From positions 12,358,036 through 12,422,035 of the forward strand of contig CP136069.1 in NCBI GenBank assembly GCA_032622095.1: 64,000 nt of DNA, in the 5' to 3' direction. Source of the stretch: Siphonodentalium dalli (lineage: Eukaryota; Mollusca; Scaphopoda; Gadilida; Siphonodentaliidae). The notes under the pieces were generated by a model that made no database searches, was not told the origin of the DNA, and was given only the letters and a program-made list of their open reading frames with translations. This document shows, piece after piece, positions 10,700 through 22,859 of this stretch (its first letter is position 1; each line of letters begins with the position of its first letter). The translations under genes were made by a program, and so were the position numbers.

Positions 10700-11400
10700 C
10701 TCGTACTTTTGGCCGGTATCGTTATTTAAGGTGTTAATGAACCAGGCCTCGGATGAGACGTTTGGTCCATCTTCATTGTTTACGTTTAATAGGTGTCTGG
10801 CTACAATTATTCATCAATATATAGTGCGATCGAGTTTTTGGGGTCTGGCCGGACTCTCTCGGGTTCTTTTAGCCAATATCGGCATTTAAATTGTTATATA
10901 ATACAACCGCCGGTGGATGATGCAGCAAGTAATCATTTACAGTATATGATTTGTATTATCCTACTACCATGTTGCATCATATTATACTGTCCGCTGGCCC
11001 GTTGGGTCGCCCGGTCCTGCCCACCATGCACGGGCTCGCCAATGCTCTTCTGACCCATATCGTCATTTTAAGAGTTAATGAACCCGACCGTGAATGATGA
11101 GGCTAGTCAATCTTCTCCATTTACGTTTAATAGGTGTCTGCATACAATTAGTCATCGATATACTGTGTGATCTGGTATTTGGGTAGGCCCGGGCTTTCCC
11201 GGGTTCTTTTAGTCAATATCGGCATTTAAATGGTTAATAATCCCGCCAGTGGATGACACAGCAAGTCAATTTTCACATGTCATATATTCTACTGTCATAA
11301 GACATCGTATTATACTGCCGAATGGGCTCATAGGTCCGCCCGGGCCTGCCCGGGCATTTCCGTGCGTGTCCGGTCTTGTCCGGGCTTGCCCGGGCAGTAT
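10700..11400 (+). repeat. ~365-bp tandem repeat, about two copies
   Basis: The words 'aataggtgtctg', 'tacaatta', 'gggttcttttag', 'caatatcggcatttaaat' and 'tatactg' recur in the same order at an interval of about 365 bases. The third copy is the interrupted one at 8.5 kb. The region ends in a GC-rich block of 'cccgggc' repeats near 11320-11395. Confidence 0.65.
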
Positions 11401-12039
11401 TTAGTCACACTGCATTTGGGTGTACACTTCAGAAACACGGAAGGGAAGACACCCATTAAACCAGAAATAGGTATTCTCGTCTCAGGTTCAAGTCTCGGTT
11501 TATACAAAAATCTCAGACCAGGGGGGTATTACATGTAGGTTGTAGACTATTACCAGACCGACACAGGCTTGAATGACAATAAGAAAGCAAACCTTGGTTT
11601 ACGTAAACCTGAGTTTCAAAAAGACGAGAATACGGACCAGTGTGGACCAATAATCCCAGCTTACACGCTCCGACGCATGGTAGCACATCACAAACACCGT
11701 GGTTTGGGCCTGGTCTAGACTATAGTTTACGCGAAGCCTGGTCCAGATCAGAGACCAGAATTCGACCGATTGGGTTTGTAATCCTCGTTGAAGTCGCCTT
11801 CTATTATCACATCAATGACGCTATCTCACACCAACGATATACATTTATTAATATCAGTCCATAATTTGGTGGGGCGTTTGGCGGTTAATAGAAGCGGTTA
11901 ATAGAAGCAACCTCTTAGAAGATGTTTCCTATTTATAGTAACTTCCACCCATACTGACTATGTTCACTAAGATGGCAGGTCACTCCGTATTCGAAACGGA
12001 ATCATGTCGCGTACATATATGCACACTCCACCCGACACG
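11401..12039. other. Intergenic, no gene seen
   Basis: No exon, RNA gene or assigned repeat could be supported. A short direct repeat 'agcggttaatagaagc' occurs near 11890. Confidence 0.35.
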
Positions 12040-12468
12040 TCAATCTGTCAGATAATTTCGAATTGGTGTTTGGTACCCAGAGAGGTTGATATCTGAATAA
12101 GCAATCGAATAATTCACCCAACTTTCAGTAAAGAAACATACATCGTATTTGCCATTGCTGGTTTCTGCCTGTAAAATATTCATCGTATGGCGCATGCTTT
12201 GGGTAGTTAAAACTAGTATGGAAATTTTCGCATTTCCGGCAGTTTGAATAGGTCCAGGGTTGCATTCTGTATCGCCCGAAAGGAGTAGCAGTTTATATAA
12301 CACCAGGAGACATGCTAAAGTCAGGTCACATATTATAGTAAATTTGGGTTGAACGTACTTACGTAGTTTTAATATGGTTTGCATACATGTCTTTGAATAC
12401 TGTGCGGTACCAACACCGTGCGAAACAAACCTGATGTGATCCTTCATTAACTGAATGCTATGCGACAT
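12040..12468 (-). pseudogene. 5' fragment of a CR1-like LINE ORF2 with 2A-like leader
   Basis: This 142-codon frame has a hydrophobic stretch at residues 43-63, then a 2A-like motif (residues 60-73), then sequence resembling the start of an apurinic endonuclease domain. The latter includes 'ISILVLTTQSMRHTMNIL' and 'YDVCFFTESWV', the usual N-x-x-S/Q-x-R ... D-V/I-x-x-x-T/F-E-S/T-W region in which the glutamate binds metal. It stops after 'YQTPIRNYLTD', just past the 'GY...R' block, so most of the endonuclease and all of the reverse transcriptase are missing. The start codon of the intact parent is unknown. Family assignment is by motif only; CR1/L2-type is the best guess. Confidence 0.65.
12250..12291 (-). 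other. 2A-like ribosome-skipping peptide
   Basis: Encodes LLLLSGDTECNPGP, matching the D-x-E-x-N-P-G-P consensus of 2A and 2A-like peptides. In these the bond between the last G and P is not formed and translation continues. Such sequences are known at the N-terminus of some CR1-like retrotransposons of invertebrates. Activity of this copy is inferred from motif identity only. Confidence 0.75.
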
Positions 12469-12484
12469 TGTTGTGGGAAAGCAT

Positions 12485-12665
12485 TGTTAGCCTCCTCCCC
12501 ATTTTCCACCCTTCTGATTGGCCCATGTCCTGTCATGTGCCGGGCGACAAATCACATTGTTACCCTCCTCCCTATTTTTAACCCTTCTGATTGGCCCATG
12601 TCCTGTCACGTGCCGGGCGACAAATCACACTGTTGCCCGCTGAGCCGGGAGACATTGTTTTTGTC
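12485..12665 (+). repeat. Short tandem duplication, ~79-bp unit
   Basis: 'acccttctgattggcccatg' and 'tgccgggcgacaaatcaca' occur twice, 79 bases apart, followed by 'ccgggagacattgtttttgt', which echoes the hairpin at 13.5 kb ('cgggagacattgagatttgt'). Probably fragments of one mobile repeat family. Confidence 0.6.
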
Positions 12666-12669
12666 GCCC

Positions 12670-13520
12670 GCTTGATGTTCTATTGCAAGAATATCTCCAA
12701 ACACACACTGCAGTAACTCATCTATTTCACATCACTACGACGTATTAAAATTAAAATCATAGTTCTTATATACCCCACGGATTCGCAAAACACACCAGTT
12801 TTGGTGTTCATATATTTAATGAACACTAATATTCGAACTTTTAAGTTGATACTTTTATCGGTCAAGCGCTATTATGTACTTTTTATATCGAAACATCTCG
12901 GTGATTCAATATGTTCATGTCGACATTATGGTGCAAGATTGAAAAAGTGGACCCCTTGAGGTTGGTTGGTTATAAATGTTTGCTGGTAGACAACGTAATG
13001 CATACGTTTGTCACGAATGAATGGTACTGTAAGCTTATCCATGATATCAGACCGCTCCGCGATGTCTGCAATGTGATCATAGAAGTATTTTGTGTGAGGA
13101 TCGCCATGTACTTGGGAGCACTGACACATATGAATGTACATTAATGAAATTGACAACTTCCCAATAGCTTTCGGGGAAGACCGTTATGAAATGAACATCG
13201 CGAGTAAATTCCGCGCACAAGACGACATTGAATATGCCACATTTCAGAAGGCGATAACATACCTATATGGCTTATTGGTTTACATTGCATTGACCGATAT
13301 TGACGATTTAACCACCAAAATGATGGTAAATAAACGCTGATTATCAAACGCTTGACTATCTTTATGGAACAGAAATCCTATAGGACGATAAGTAGTTACT
13401 TAAAATATACATAATCGGGAAAGAAATTTAAGCACTCGTGACTCAGTGCAACACCGTGCGTGTGGATGGCAAGGATTTTTTTCTGTGGTATAATCGGATA
13501 ACAAAACAGTTGTTGTCTTC
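12670..13520. other. Intergenic, no gene recognised
   Basis: Overlapping open frames of 68-77 codons on both strands (12911-13347) cancel one another as candidates. No domain was recognised and no repeat was identified. Confidence 0.35.
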
Positions 13521-13524
13521 TTCT

Positions 13525-13637
13525 CGGGAGACATTGAGATTTGTCACCCGCTCGAGAACGGAATGTCTCCCTCGGAGCTGCGCTCCTCGGGAGACATTCC
13601 ATTCTCGAGCGGGTGACAAATCTCAATGTCTCCCTCG
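13525..13637. repeat. Near-perfect hairpin with ~50-bp arms
   Basis: The left arm 'cgggagacattgagatttgt', continuing 'cacccgctcgagaacggaat', is mirrored by 'attccattctcgagcgggtg' and 'acaaatctcaatgtctccc'. The loop is 'ctccctcggagctgcgctcc'. It is a small foldback or MITE-like insertion. Confidence 0.8.
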
Positions 13638-13659
13638 ACAGCGGGCGACAGCTGTATAA

Positions 13660-15040
13660 TGTCACTGTTTAAAAAAAACCTGCTTAATTTTAACCCAAGT
13701 GATCTGTAGAGAGTGTCTCAAATCTAGTCGCCCCCTCCCAGATAGTCTGACAGCCTGTTCATGAAAAGACTCTGGCCCAGTACATTACTATATTATCCAT
13801 AAGGTGTCAACAGTGCATGCGTGTCTGGAAATGGACCTAATCGGCATCGAATCACGGATGCGGCGGGCTTACAATGACAAATTGTAAGTTTGTAAGAATG
13901 AGAACAGCAAATATTGATGCATGGGATGCATAGATGGGATGCATGGTAGAAGGGGTGAGAAGAACAGAAACATAACAGCGAAAGAAGAGATAAAGAACAT
14001 TACATTGGGTGTAACTCATAATAATGGATTGCAAGGACTGATGGGAAGGGGATTCAAATATTGTGGCATAGATAGTTCATTCAGTATCATGACTACAACC
14101 GGGAGCTGTGAATTTACCGACATTACTTCATTTGTTTACATTTGTTTGTCAACAAACATAGCGAATCGGGTTGTATGTTCAAATTTTTAGTCTGAACATG
14201 ATTTTCCGAATATGCAATGCTTTCACATTTTACTATTTTACCGTGAAGATTGAATTAAATGTGTGTACATGTTATCTTATTGGACTAATTGTACTTTCAT
14301 CGGCAACAGTAATATTTACATACCAATGGTTTTGACTTTCGATAGCTCATAATTGTCAAGTTCTTAGTAATAAAATAAGAACCAAGGACATCTACTTGCA
14401 CTTGCTGATGATAGTTGTTTCACATAATTTTATATAAAATGTACGTCATTCCCCATGAGCCCACTTTGAAGGCCTTGGTCCCTTTGAATATACATTCAAT
14501 ACATTCGCAGTATGTGATTTGTGAATACAGAGATCATGAAAGTAAAGTAAAACAAACAATAATTGTCACCGGTTGATTGGAAGTGTCAGGACTATGAGGC
14601 ATCAACCGGATACACAATTCAATACGTAGCGAACTTGTTAGTGAGTGAAACCTTTTCAATATAGTACGTAGAGCAGAACATTCATAACGATATTGACATC
14701 GCCTTTCGTATCGACCTTTTCCGTCCATTCAAATTGAAGCGCCGAAAGAACTATCGTAGTGACGCAGGTATCAATCGATGCACTGGCGGAAATATTACCA
14801 CAGTATCTATGGTAATGTATAGCCCGCTGTGTTCATATATGGCAGATTTTGGTGCAGAAAAAAATACGTCGCATTTGTAACCAGTTACTGGGTTACATGT
14901 GCGCCCTATTTTATTTTATTTTTGAAATTTGCAGCTACATTAGGAAGTCGGAACAGTAACAAGTCGTGTGTTAGCTCAGACTCAGACAAATACGCCCTAT
15001 TTTTTTTTGCCATGTTTTTTGTTTCACCCGTGTTTTTGGT
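13660..15040. other. Intergenic, no gene seen
   Basis: No supported exon, RNA gene or element. Minor repetition 'gatgcatgggatgcatagat' near 13915-13945. Confidence 0.35.
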
Positions 15041-15044
15041 TGTT

Positions 15045-15370
15045 ACATAGTTACAGATGATTAGCAGAGAATAACTCCAACTAGAAAAAATGAAAATATT
15101 TAACCCATTCTTGTTTAAAAATGGTTACAAAGTTACATTTGGAAGTCGTTTTAAAAATGCGACGTGTTTTGCGATTACAGTTACAAATGATTAGCAGAGA
15201 ATAACCCCAACTAGAAAAAAGGAAAATATTTCACTCATCCTTGTTAAAAAATGGTTACAAAGTTACATTTGGAAGTCGTTTTAAAAATGCGACGTGTTTT
15301 TGCGGTTACAATTACAAATGATTAGCAGAGAGTAACTCCAACTAGAAAAACGAAAATATTTCAACCACTC
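15045..15370 (+). repeat. ~128-bp tandem repeat, about 2.5 copies
   Basis: 'atgattagcagagaataac', 'ccaactagaaaaa', 'aaaatggttacaaagttaca' and 'ttggaagtcgttttaaaaat' repeat at about 15052, 15181 and 15315. A looser related segment lies at 14860-14990. Confidence 0.75.
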
Positions 15371-15675
15371 AAGCAACCAAACCTTCGTCACAATCATAGA
15401 TGGACATGTATATACTTTTATAGCCATAACCACATTTTCAATCGTTAAACTTGGCCATTGGGTGCACGGAAATCTTCTGAAATGGGTTGGCCCATATGTT
15501 TGATCAATACAATCGGGACACACTAAAAGTTGTAGTCCGTGTCCGAGTAAGTAAAGGTGTACATGTAGTTGGGATTTTCAATTTCGTTTATTGTCGTTGA
15601 TATAATTCCAATAATGATGAGTATTGGTTTGTGGTAAGCTGTATACCAATTACAAATAAAAGAAATTAAAAAGAT

Positions 15676-15689
15676 AAGTTGTAAGTCTT
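15676..15689 (+). repeat. Target site duplication, 3' side of LINE
   Basis: 'aagttgtaagtctt' adjoins the poly(A) end of the LINE and is identical to 18150-18163. Confidence 0.8.
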
Positions 15690-18149
15690 TTTTTTCTTTT
15701 TTTTTATTTAGCAGTAAGAATGACAAAGGAAGAAAGATAAAAATTAACACGCAATTCATTCTCTCAATCCAAGGCTTGGACGATTGAGACTCTATCATGC
15801 CCTGGCCTACTTTCTTACATATAATTCTAAAATATTTAAAGGCACACAGTGTGTTTGGATAATTTTAACAAAGAGTGTTCAGGTTAAAAGTAAATTTTAG
15901 GCTACGCTGGTATAATTTATTTTTCTCCATAAAATGGGCTTTATTTTGCTACAACCATTTCTTCAGAATATTTGGTTACATGTAGTATTTAATGTTTGTA
16001 TAATCAAAGTTCCAAACACTATGTGCAGTTTTAAATATTTTTACATTCTGAATTTACCAAAAACAATATAAATAGACAATTTAACATATTGCAACTCTAT
16101 TGTAAATATTGTAGTTGTTGTAATTATTGGTTCGACAGCACTCGGGGAAAATACACAACGCTCTCTTGCCGTTTCGGACTGTGGCTGAAAAAAAATTGTG
16201 GTATTGTTAAGCAAACCGGTATATCTATTGACGTTCTCCGTGAATATGATTGGAAAGTAAAAATGATCGGTGTACTGAAATTGTACAGATATTGTATAAG
16301 TGTCTGCCGCTCGGGTACCGGGTAATTGATTTATTTTGTGTGTTGTCCAGTCACTGTTAAGCTCGGGTGTACTTTGTGCCTGAAAAAACTGGTTTTCAGT
16401 TACACTATTATTTTATTTTTAAGGCATTTCGAAGTATCAGCCATTGGTTATCGAATTCATAGTTCATGTTACATTTTGCGTTGTATCTCTCGCATTCATA
16501 CCTAAATTGAAGATCACAAAGGAACGGTCGAAGTGATAGTTGTGTGGGCGTGAATTGTTTTCTATATATATATTGTTTCAGCACTAGTAGGGACAGACTA
16601 CTTTTTGAATTTTTGTATTCATCATCTATGCCAATAATGATATTCTATTTTGTTAGGTCAATGGGAAATTGGTTGTTTCTTGCCCATGTTTCAATTTCTA
16701 TCATAAAGGTTTGGACGTGGGGACAGTCCCAGAAAATGTGAGAAATGGTTTCCTGTATGTTATGACAACGATTGCAAAAATCGTCGACTCGAAGGTTAGC
16801 CACCTTCAGAAATTTATTGGTACTAATAATTCGTGTGTTTATTTTGAAAATGGAACCACTGTAATTTCGTATCCGTTGTCGTTTTAAAGGGCATGCTCAA
16901 ATATTCTTCCCAATTTTCTATTTTCTCGCCAAATTTGGATTCCCATTTTTGACATGCATTCGGCATGGTTTTCTCATTTGATAGAATTTTATAAAATAAC
17001 TGACAGCCTTTTACACAACTGAGTATCGGAATATCAGAATGAGATTGTTTGGTATACATGGGTAGTGTATACGGATTAAGGGTTGGTTAAGAGAACTTGC
17101 CAATGACATAATATGACGCTTTATGCTGTTGATTGTTATGAAATCAACGCGGATATTGAAAGTTGCATAAAGTGTGCGTGGGGTATGGAATGTATTATCT
17201 GGTTGGAATATATCATTCATAAAATATATTCCGGCATCTCTCCACGATTTAAAGTTGATCGACGAACCTCTGATTTTTATTTCCGGATTATTCCATACAG
17301 TTGAGGCCATAATAAGTATTATTTGAATTATTTACTCGCATAAATTTACACCATGCTGAGAAAACATCTCTCCATAATGGATTTGCGAACTTGTCTGTTT
17401 GCTTTACAATATAATTTGGGTGATAAGTGAGAAAGAGTGGATCTTTTAAGAAAGGATTGCCATTGCATAGTGAGGCCCATTTCGATTGTTTGCAAACCAA
17501 GCGTCTAATCCAGCTAATTTTCATAGCGCTATCAAATTTCAACATTAATCATCTTCAAACCTCCGTACATATATTCGGCACATAATTGTTTTCTTTTTAT
17601 TCTATCGCATTTGGAATTCCAGATGAAATTATATAGAATGGTATTTATGGTCTTCAAAAATGTTGTATCTGGACTTGGGAGGGTTATAAATAGGTGTGTC
17701 AATTTTGGTAAGATAAGGGATTTGACAACTGTTATTTTACCTAACGGGGTCAGGAGTCTGTGTTTCCAATTTTTTGTGATCTTTTCTATATCTTCGAGTT
17801 TATAATTGTAGTTTATATTCATGTTTGTTAAATTAGTGTCGAAATGTATCCCTAGAAAATTAAAAGTGTTTACAGTAGACATGTTTAATTCCTTAAGAAC
17901 TTGTCTTATTATAGTATGTGACCCTATCCCTATCCATGATGCTTGACACTTTTCAGGATTTATGAGCAGACCCGATACCCGAGCAAATTCGTCCAGTGTT
18001 AAGTACGATTCGCGTAGACTATTTTCAGAACCATCAAGAATGAGCGTCGTGTCGTCCGCATATTGTGTTATTTTGTACTCTGAACCACCGAGGAATATCC
18101 CTTTAATTGTATTGTTTTGTCGTATCATCAGCGCCAAAACTTCAACACA
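15690..18149 (-). mobile_element. 5'-truncated Tx1/L1-like LINE with poly(A) tail
   Basis: Reading the minus strand, coding begins abruptly in the reverse transcriptase palm (18137). It contains the catalytic YADD box in 'YKITQYADDTTLILDG', then thumb sequence to about 17530. Shifted frames follow with 'VWNNPEIKIRGSSINFKSW' (about 17300-17240) and 'QWFHFQNKHTNY'. A C-terminal zinc finger 'CNRCHNIQETISHIFWDC' (C-x2-C-x8-H-x4-C) lies near 16780-16725. At least three frame changes make it non-functional. The 3' tail is A-rich (T-run 15690-15712 on the plus strand). Identical 14-bp flanks show a genuine target-primed insertion truncated at its 5' end. Endonuclease and N-terminal RT motifs are absent. 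Confidence 0.85.
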
Positions 18150-18163
18150 AAGTTGTAAGTCTT
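18150..18163 (+). repeat. Target site duplication, 5' side of LINE
   Basis: 'aagttgtaagtctt' lies at the 5' truncation point and is identical to 15676-15689. Confidence 0.8.
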
Positions 18164-18219
18164 ATATTTCAATGTTTATCGACATTTTCGTTCTCCAGCC
18201 CACTAAAAGTTGTAGTTGG

Positions 18220-19780
18220 AAACAGCCGAGTCAGCCGCCGAGTCGCTAATAATATGTGCTAATTGGATTCAGTTAGTGGTGTGTTACATGAAGATCAAAG
18301 GGCGTATCAAACTCTCAAAAACATATTTTATTGCGAAATTGTTTAATACCTGTTGTATTAATTGTGGAAACTAGACTATAGTCAAGGTGATCATTCACGT
18401 CGTTTTAGAAACACCAGCGCAGGTATTTTATATTTAAAAATATATATATATCTTAAATCACTCCGATTATCCAAACACCGGGGAAATGACGATTCCAGAA
18501 ACAATAACGGTACGTTTTCGTAACGGCATCAGTTTGTCCTACCAGCATCATAGAAATTCAGCAGGACCACCAGCGTCAAAACATATATGAAGAACCAATT
18601 GACCAGGAATAACACTGACAGGGACAAGGGCCAGTGGTTATAGGTTGGCGGGGTGTCTACTTCTAACTGTAAACCACCAAGACCGGACTATACATTTCTA
18701 ACTGCAAAGGCGAGCGTAATCATCATTGTTTGCTTCTAAAATAAATATCGCAAATGGCCCACAATCCCCTGTATATAGCGGCAAGATATTAATATATACT
18801 TAAGGACCCGGGGCATATCATTATAATCCACCCACCATAATTTAAGATCATGCACACAATTAATACATCTGTATCACATTTGTTAAATTAACCGGGACAT
18901 AAAAACATATAGCACTGCACACACGGGTCCCGTAAGAGCATACATAACTATATAAACTATCTATTCATGTTTTGTTTATTATAAATGCTCTTTATTAGAA
19001 TTCATTGCTTTGGTTTTATCAAACATCTATGCAAAATTGTCATTCAACGTATCAATGTATATGTAGTTTCGAAGTTCGTACGCATCAACGTCTGACCTTT
19101 CAAAAGCATAATTGTGATTCGTCGCTGAGGGCCCGATTGTACCAGTGGCAGAGCACAGCGGACGGGAACTTTAATTTGTGTGTATTATACACGACAAGAA
19201 GGGTCATGGGTCACGGGTCAAGAAGTTAACTCACGTATGGGGAAATGGCTTTAGAAACACATTGTTTTCAAACACAATATCCTTCTTTAAAACTAACATC
19301 CATAAAAAATGATAAAACAAAACAAATTTGAAAAATTCAAATCCAAAATTCAAAACTTGATATCAATATCCCCGTCCAGCAGTGCTATCTATATATAGAC
19401 CCAACTTAACGTCAATTGTAGCATTAATATGACACCGCGTTAGTATAGAACTTCATAAATATACATAGAGCAACTATCAAGAACAAATATATGTTAGGAT
19501 AACTCTAATGGAAGGAAATATTCAGAATTTATACATTACACCAAGCCTATTTCGGTCATAAAGTATCCAACAGCTTTCATTTTGAAATAAAATTCACGCA
19601 ATGGTAGCTCTAATGTGCAAATTCGCAGTCAACCGTATTCTCTCATATTATTTTCTCTTGTCGGCATCTCTTTATCGACAAGATTAAATACAGATGGGGC
19701 TAAAACAATTATTTTTCATTTTAAGAGCTTATTCTCACAAATGGAAACGGAAAATTTAATATGTGTAAGTTTTAATCACC
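18220..19780. other. Intergenic, no gene seen
   Basis: No exon or RNA gene supported. It lies just outside a second direct repeat ('cactaaaagttgtagt' at 15521-15536 and 18201-18216) that brackets the LINE and about 175 bases of flanking DNA. Confidence 0.35.
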
Positions 19781-19785
19781 ATTAT

Positions 19786-19938
19786 TGCGATTCACGGTTT
19801 GGTTCGCGATTCACGGTCTGGTAGCGCGATTCACGGTATGGTAGCGCGATTCAAGGTTTGGTTATGCATGCGATTCTCGGTTTGGTAGCGCGACTCACGA
19901 TTTGGTAGCGCGATTCACGGTTTGGTAGCGCGATTTTT
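19786..19938 (+). repeat. ~20-bp tandem repeat
   Basis: Imperfect units of 'gcgattcacggtttggta', about seven copies with variants (caaggt, ctcggt, ctcacgat). It overlaps the 3' end of the open frame on the opposite strand, so the last dozen codons of that frame are repeat-encoded. Confidence 0.8.
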
Positions 19939-20173
19939 TTCGTTTCGATTTCGAGTGGCGGGATATTGACGTTTTGGACACTGTTGAAAAATCGATCATG
20001 GTTTGTAATTGTGTTTGGATTCTCTCAAACTTGTATTTCGCCTTATCGTTTTTTATGCTTGCTAATTTAGAATCAAAATGTCCAATGAAGCTGTCACCAA
20101 TTTTAAAAATGTGATTTTGAATAACTTTTTCACAGAATTGGTGTGATTTCCTCGGGATTCGAACTGTGGCCAT
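19895..20173 (-). CDS. Candidate exon, possible BESS-like C-terminal segment
   Basis: A 92-codon frame with a basic tail ('SKSKRKKS') that could be a nuclear localisation signal. Residues 30-59, including 'FDSKLASIKNDKAKYKFERI' and 'QTQLQTM', read like the amphipathic segment found after MADF domains (BESS-type), in host regulators or PIF/Harbinger accessory proteins. This resemblance is weak and by eye. No upstream MADF exon was found and no clear splice acceptor seen. The 3' end runs into a 20-bp tandem repeat. It could be a chance frame. Confidence 0.25.
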   Translation of the reverse strand: MATVRIPRKSHQFCEKVIQNHIFKIGDSFIGHFDSKLASIKNDKAKYKFERIQTQLQTMIDFSTVSKTSISRHSKSKRKKSRYQTVNRATKS

Positions 20174-20179
20174 TTCTTT

Positions 20180-21230
20180 TAAAGTTCACCGACCCCTGTG
20201 TGGCAGAACGGTCCGAGAACAAAATCTACAATTCTATGGTACGCTATTTTTGTTCAATGAATTGTGGTGGATTACTTCCTGTTAACACGTTAGTATTAAA
20301 GCATTGGTGTACCCATAGATTCGATGTCGATGACAATGTTGAAAGACATTTTAAAATTCAGAAAGGTAAATAAGACCTGTATAGTTTGATACGAGCATTA
20401 TATTCTGTAGATGAATGAGACTTTTGCTAACAATAGGAAGTGTTATTTGCGCAGGGTGGTTATAATGTACGGCGATTTTATCATCTAAACTTTTCTGTCA
20501 GACTTCCATTCATTTTTCAGCTGTAAAGGTGTGTAAAGTAACATTGGAACCTCATTTCTATTCACAGTAAAATACAAAGACGCATCAACGTCATTGTGCA
20601 GACTTTTTTCACGTACGTCGATACTGATCTTTCTAAAGATTCAGCCGTCGTGAAACACAAAGAAAATTGGATATAATGTAAGATCAAGAACACATTTTAT
20701 TTAGACATCTATGAAGTATTTATGTGTACGTTGTTTCAACATTTTGTTGTTGTTGAAAACTATTATAACGCCGTCGTATGCTTAAAGTTATCACCAAAGG
20801 TCGTCCAGTGCAGGCTTTCGACACTCTAACAACTACTGGCCTTTAAACCGATTTAACCACAGAAAGAAGAATAGTTATTCTTACAAACCAGGAAGTTACA
20901 TTTGCACAATAGCGTTATTTGAACCACATATCCACGTTTAATTGCAATATTTAATGCATAAAACAATTGGTCTGCAATCAATTCCGATGACGTTAGTCTG
21001 TGAATAATCAAATACAGAAACAAACAGTTTCAGTGATCCCGACTCATTTCTAAACGATTGTCTTACAATTGAGTTTGGGTTCACTTTGGCCGAGACACCC
21101 GACACCACTGAATTCTACACAATATAGAAACAGATATGTTAGACAAACATGGGCTGCAATATACACTAACACGATATACCCTATCACACCCACTGTTTCC
21201 TGTTATATTGAGTTAACATATTCTGTTTTG
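20180..21230. other. Intergenic, no gene seen
   Basis: Short open frames only, without recognised domains; no repeats detected by eye. Confidence 0.35.
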
Positions 21231-21234
21231 AAAC

Positions 21235-21870
21235 AGGATCATTCGGCAAAAAACATGACCGCTGGTGGCCATCTTGAATTTTACTCTTTTCATCACTAAA
21301 TCCTTTGAAACATCCTACAGATCACATCTCTGACCCGATCATCACCAAACTTCATATGGATCATCGGGTGCCCTCTTCAGTGATTGGAATGAGTCATTTT
21401 GGAGTCATTCGGCCAAAAAATATGGCCACCAATAGCCATTTTGGGGTAATTCGGCAAAAACAAAAACATGGCTGCCGTGGCCATTTTAGAATTTACTCCT
21501 TGCATCAATAAATCCTTTGGTACACCCTACAGACCACATCCCACCATTTACTGTCAACCTTTAAATTATTCCTCTATCTAAGTTGAGTTACAGTGTCACT
21601 GACACTTTCATTAAATCAAAAATGGTTGTCGGCCGCTATTTTGTTTTTGGACGAATGACCCAAAAATGACTCGTTCCCATATACATATCAAAGTCAACAT
21701 CCATGACAAATTTCATGAAGATCAAACAAACAAACTTATCGGTCTATCCTTTCGTAATAATCAGACCAAAGGTACCACCTGTAGCCCATGCTAATGGAAA
21801 TTGTTGACAGACATCTCCACACATGCACACGCACACACTGATGACGGATACCAAGCCTTGAAATAGCTAA
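21235..21870 (+). repeat. Dispersed repeat with 'atggccgcca'-type words
   Basis: Contains repeated 'cattcggcaaaaa' plus 'catggccacc' and 'ccattttgg' words, and 'catgacaaatttcatgaag', 'gatcaaacaaaca' and 'tagcccatgctaatgga'. A matching series occurs at 61.00-61.20 kb ('atgacaaatttcatgatgat', 'agctcatgctaatgga', 'gaccgaatgac'). It is an interspersed repeat with no coding capacity. Confidence 0.6.
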
Positions 21871-22840
21871 ATCTTTACAAGTAACGTTTTTGTTGAAGTC
21901 CGATGTTGACGACCACAGCTTAGTATGTGATTGTGATTACTGAAAATTAGGGGAAGTCGGTAACCGAGAGGTAGCGTACTGGTGTCTCGTGGAGAAGACA
22001 GGGGATACCTGTAGCAACATGGTCAGGGTATTTTGACAAAATTCAGAACAGTTTGTTAGAATGAAAAGTCTCGTCCAAGACATAATATTTGTCCAGTATT
22101 GTCATGGGTTCAATACACTGTCCGATCGGGCGCGGACATTAATGGTTGACCAAGTTACATGCCTCGGTGTGTGCACGTTATACGGTACATGTATGTTATA
22201 ATTTATAAGTAACATTTGCAATTTTCTCAAGAATATACTAATAGTACCGGTATACCGTACCAAAATGATGATATGAATACGATATTATTCACAAAACACA
22301 CTTTGTACCATCAGAAATGCACAGAAGATCAAGTTTTGTTAATTTCTCACAAAAAGAGAAGTGAATTGTTTATAAGCCGAGTCAGACACATGTATTGGGT
22401 CATTTCCTTATTTATATTTGCGCGCATTATACGACAGTTGTAATAACCATATTGTTTTTATGTTTGTTTACACCTACATAACAAAACATACAACCGTGAC
22501 AATAACATGCAATGTACGCAATATTTATGACTGGTACATGTATAAGAACAACATCTGTCTATTATACGATATTCTGTTTGATTACGGCGGTTTTTGCGGA
22601 TGTGAATTTCGTATTGTCATGCCTTTATTGTATGCAATCAAATATTGTATGTAGTTCACCGTGTAAAACCTCATTCCTAACTTTTTAAATTATATTGGCA
22701 TCGACCTGCGGATACGACTTAGCTCATGGTGCTCTTTGGTCCTACATCTCTTTTAGGCGGGTGGTTCAGTTGACCCGGCTCAATCAATCGGCTGGTCACG
22801 CCTCTCCCCAGTGTTTCAGATTAAATGTTTGTTACATGTT
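21871..22840. other. Intergenic, no gene recognised
   Basis: Overlapping frames of 75-78 codons at 22.2-22.65 kb lack domains. A segment at 21955-22015 ('gaggtagcgtactggtg') faintly recalls a tRNA-type A box but no full tRNA fold was found. Confidence 0.3.
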
Positions 22841-22859
22841 GTATTATGATTAGCAATTT

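Noticed and set aside
21955-22015. Possible tRNA-derived SINE head
   Set aside because: An A-box-like word is present but no B box or cloverleaf could be traced.
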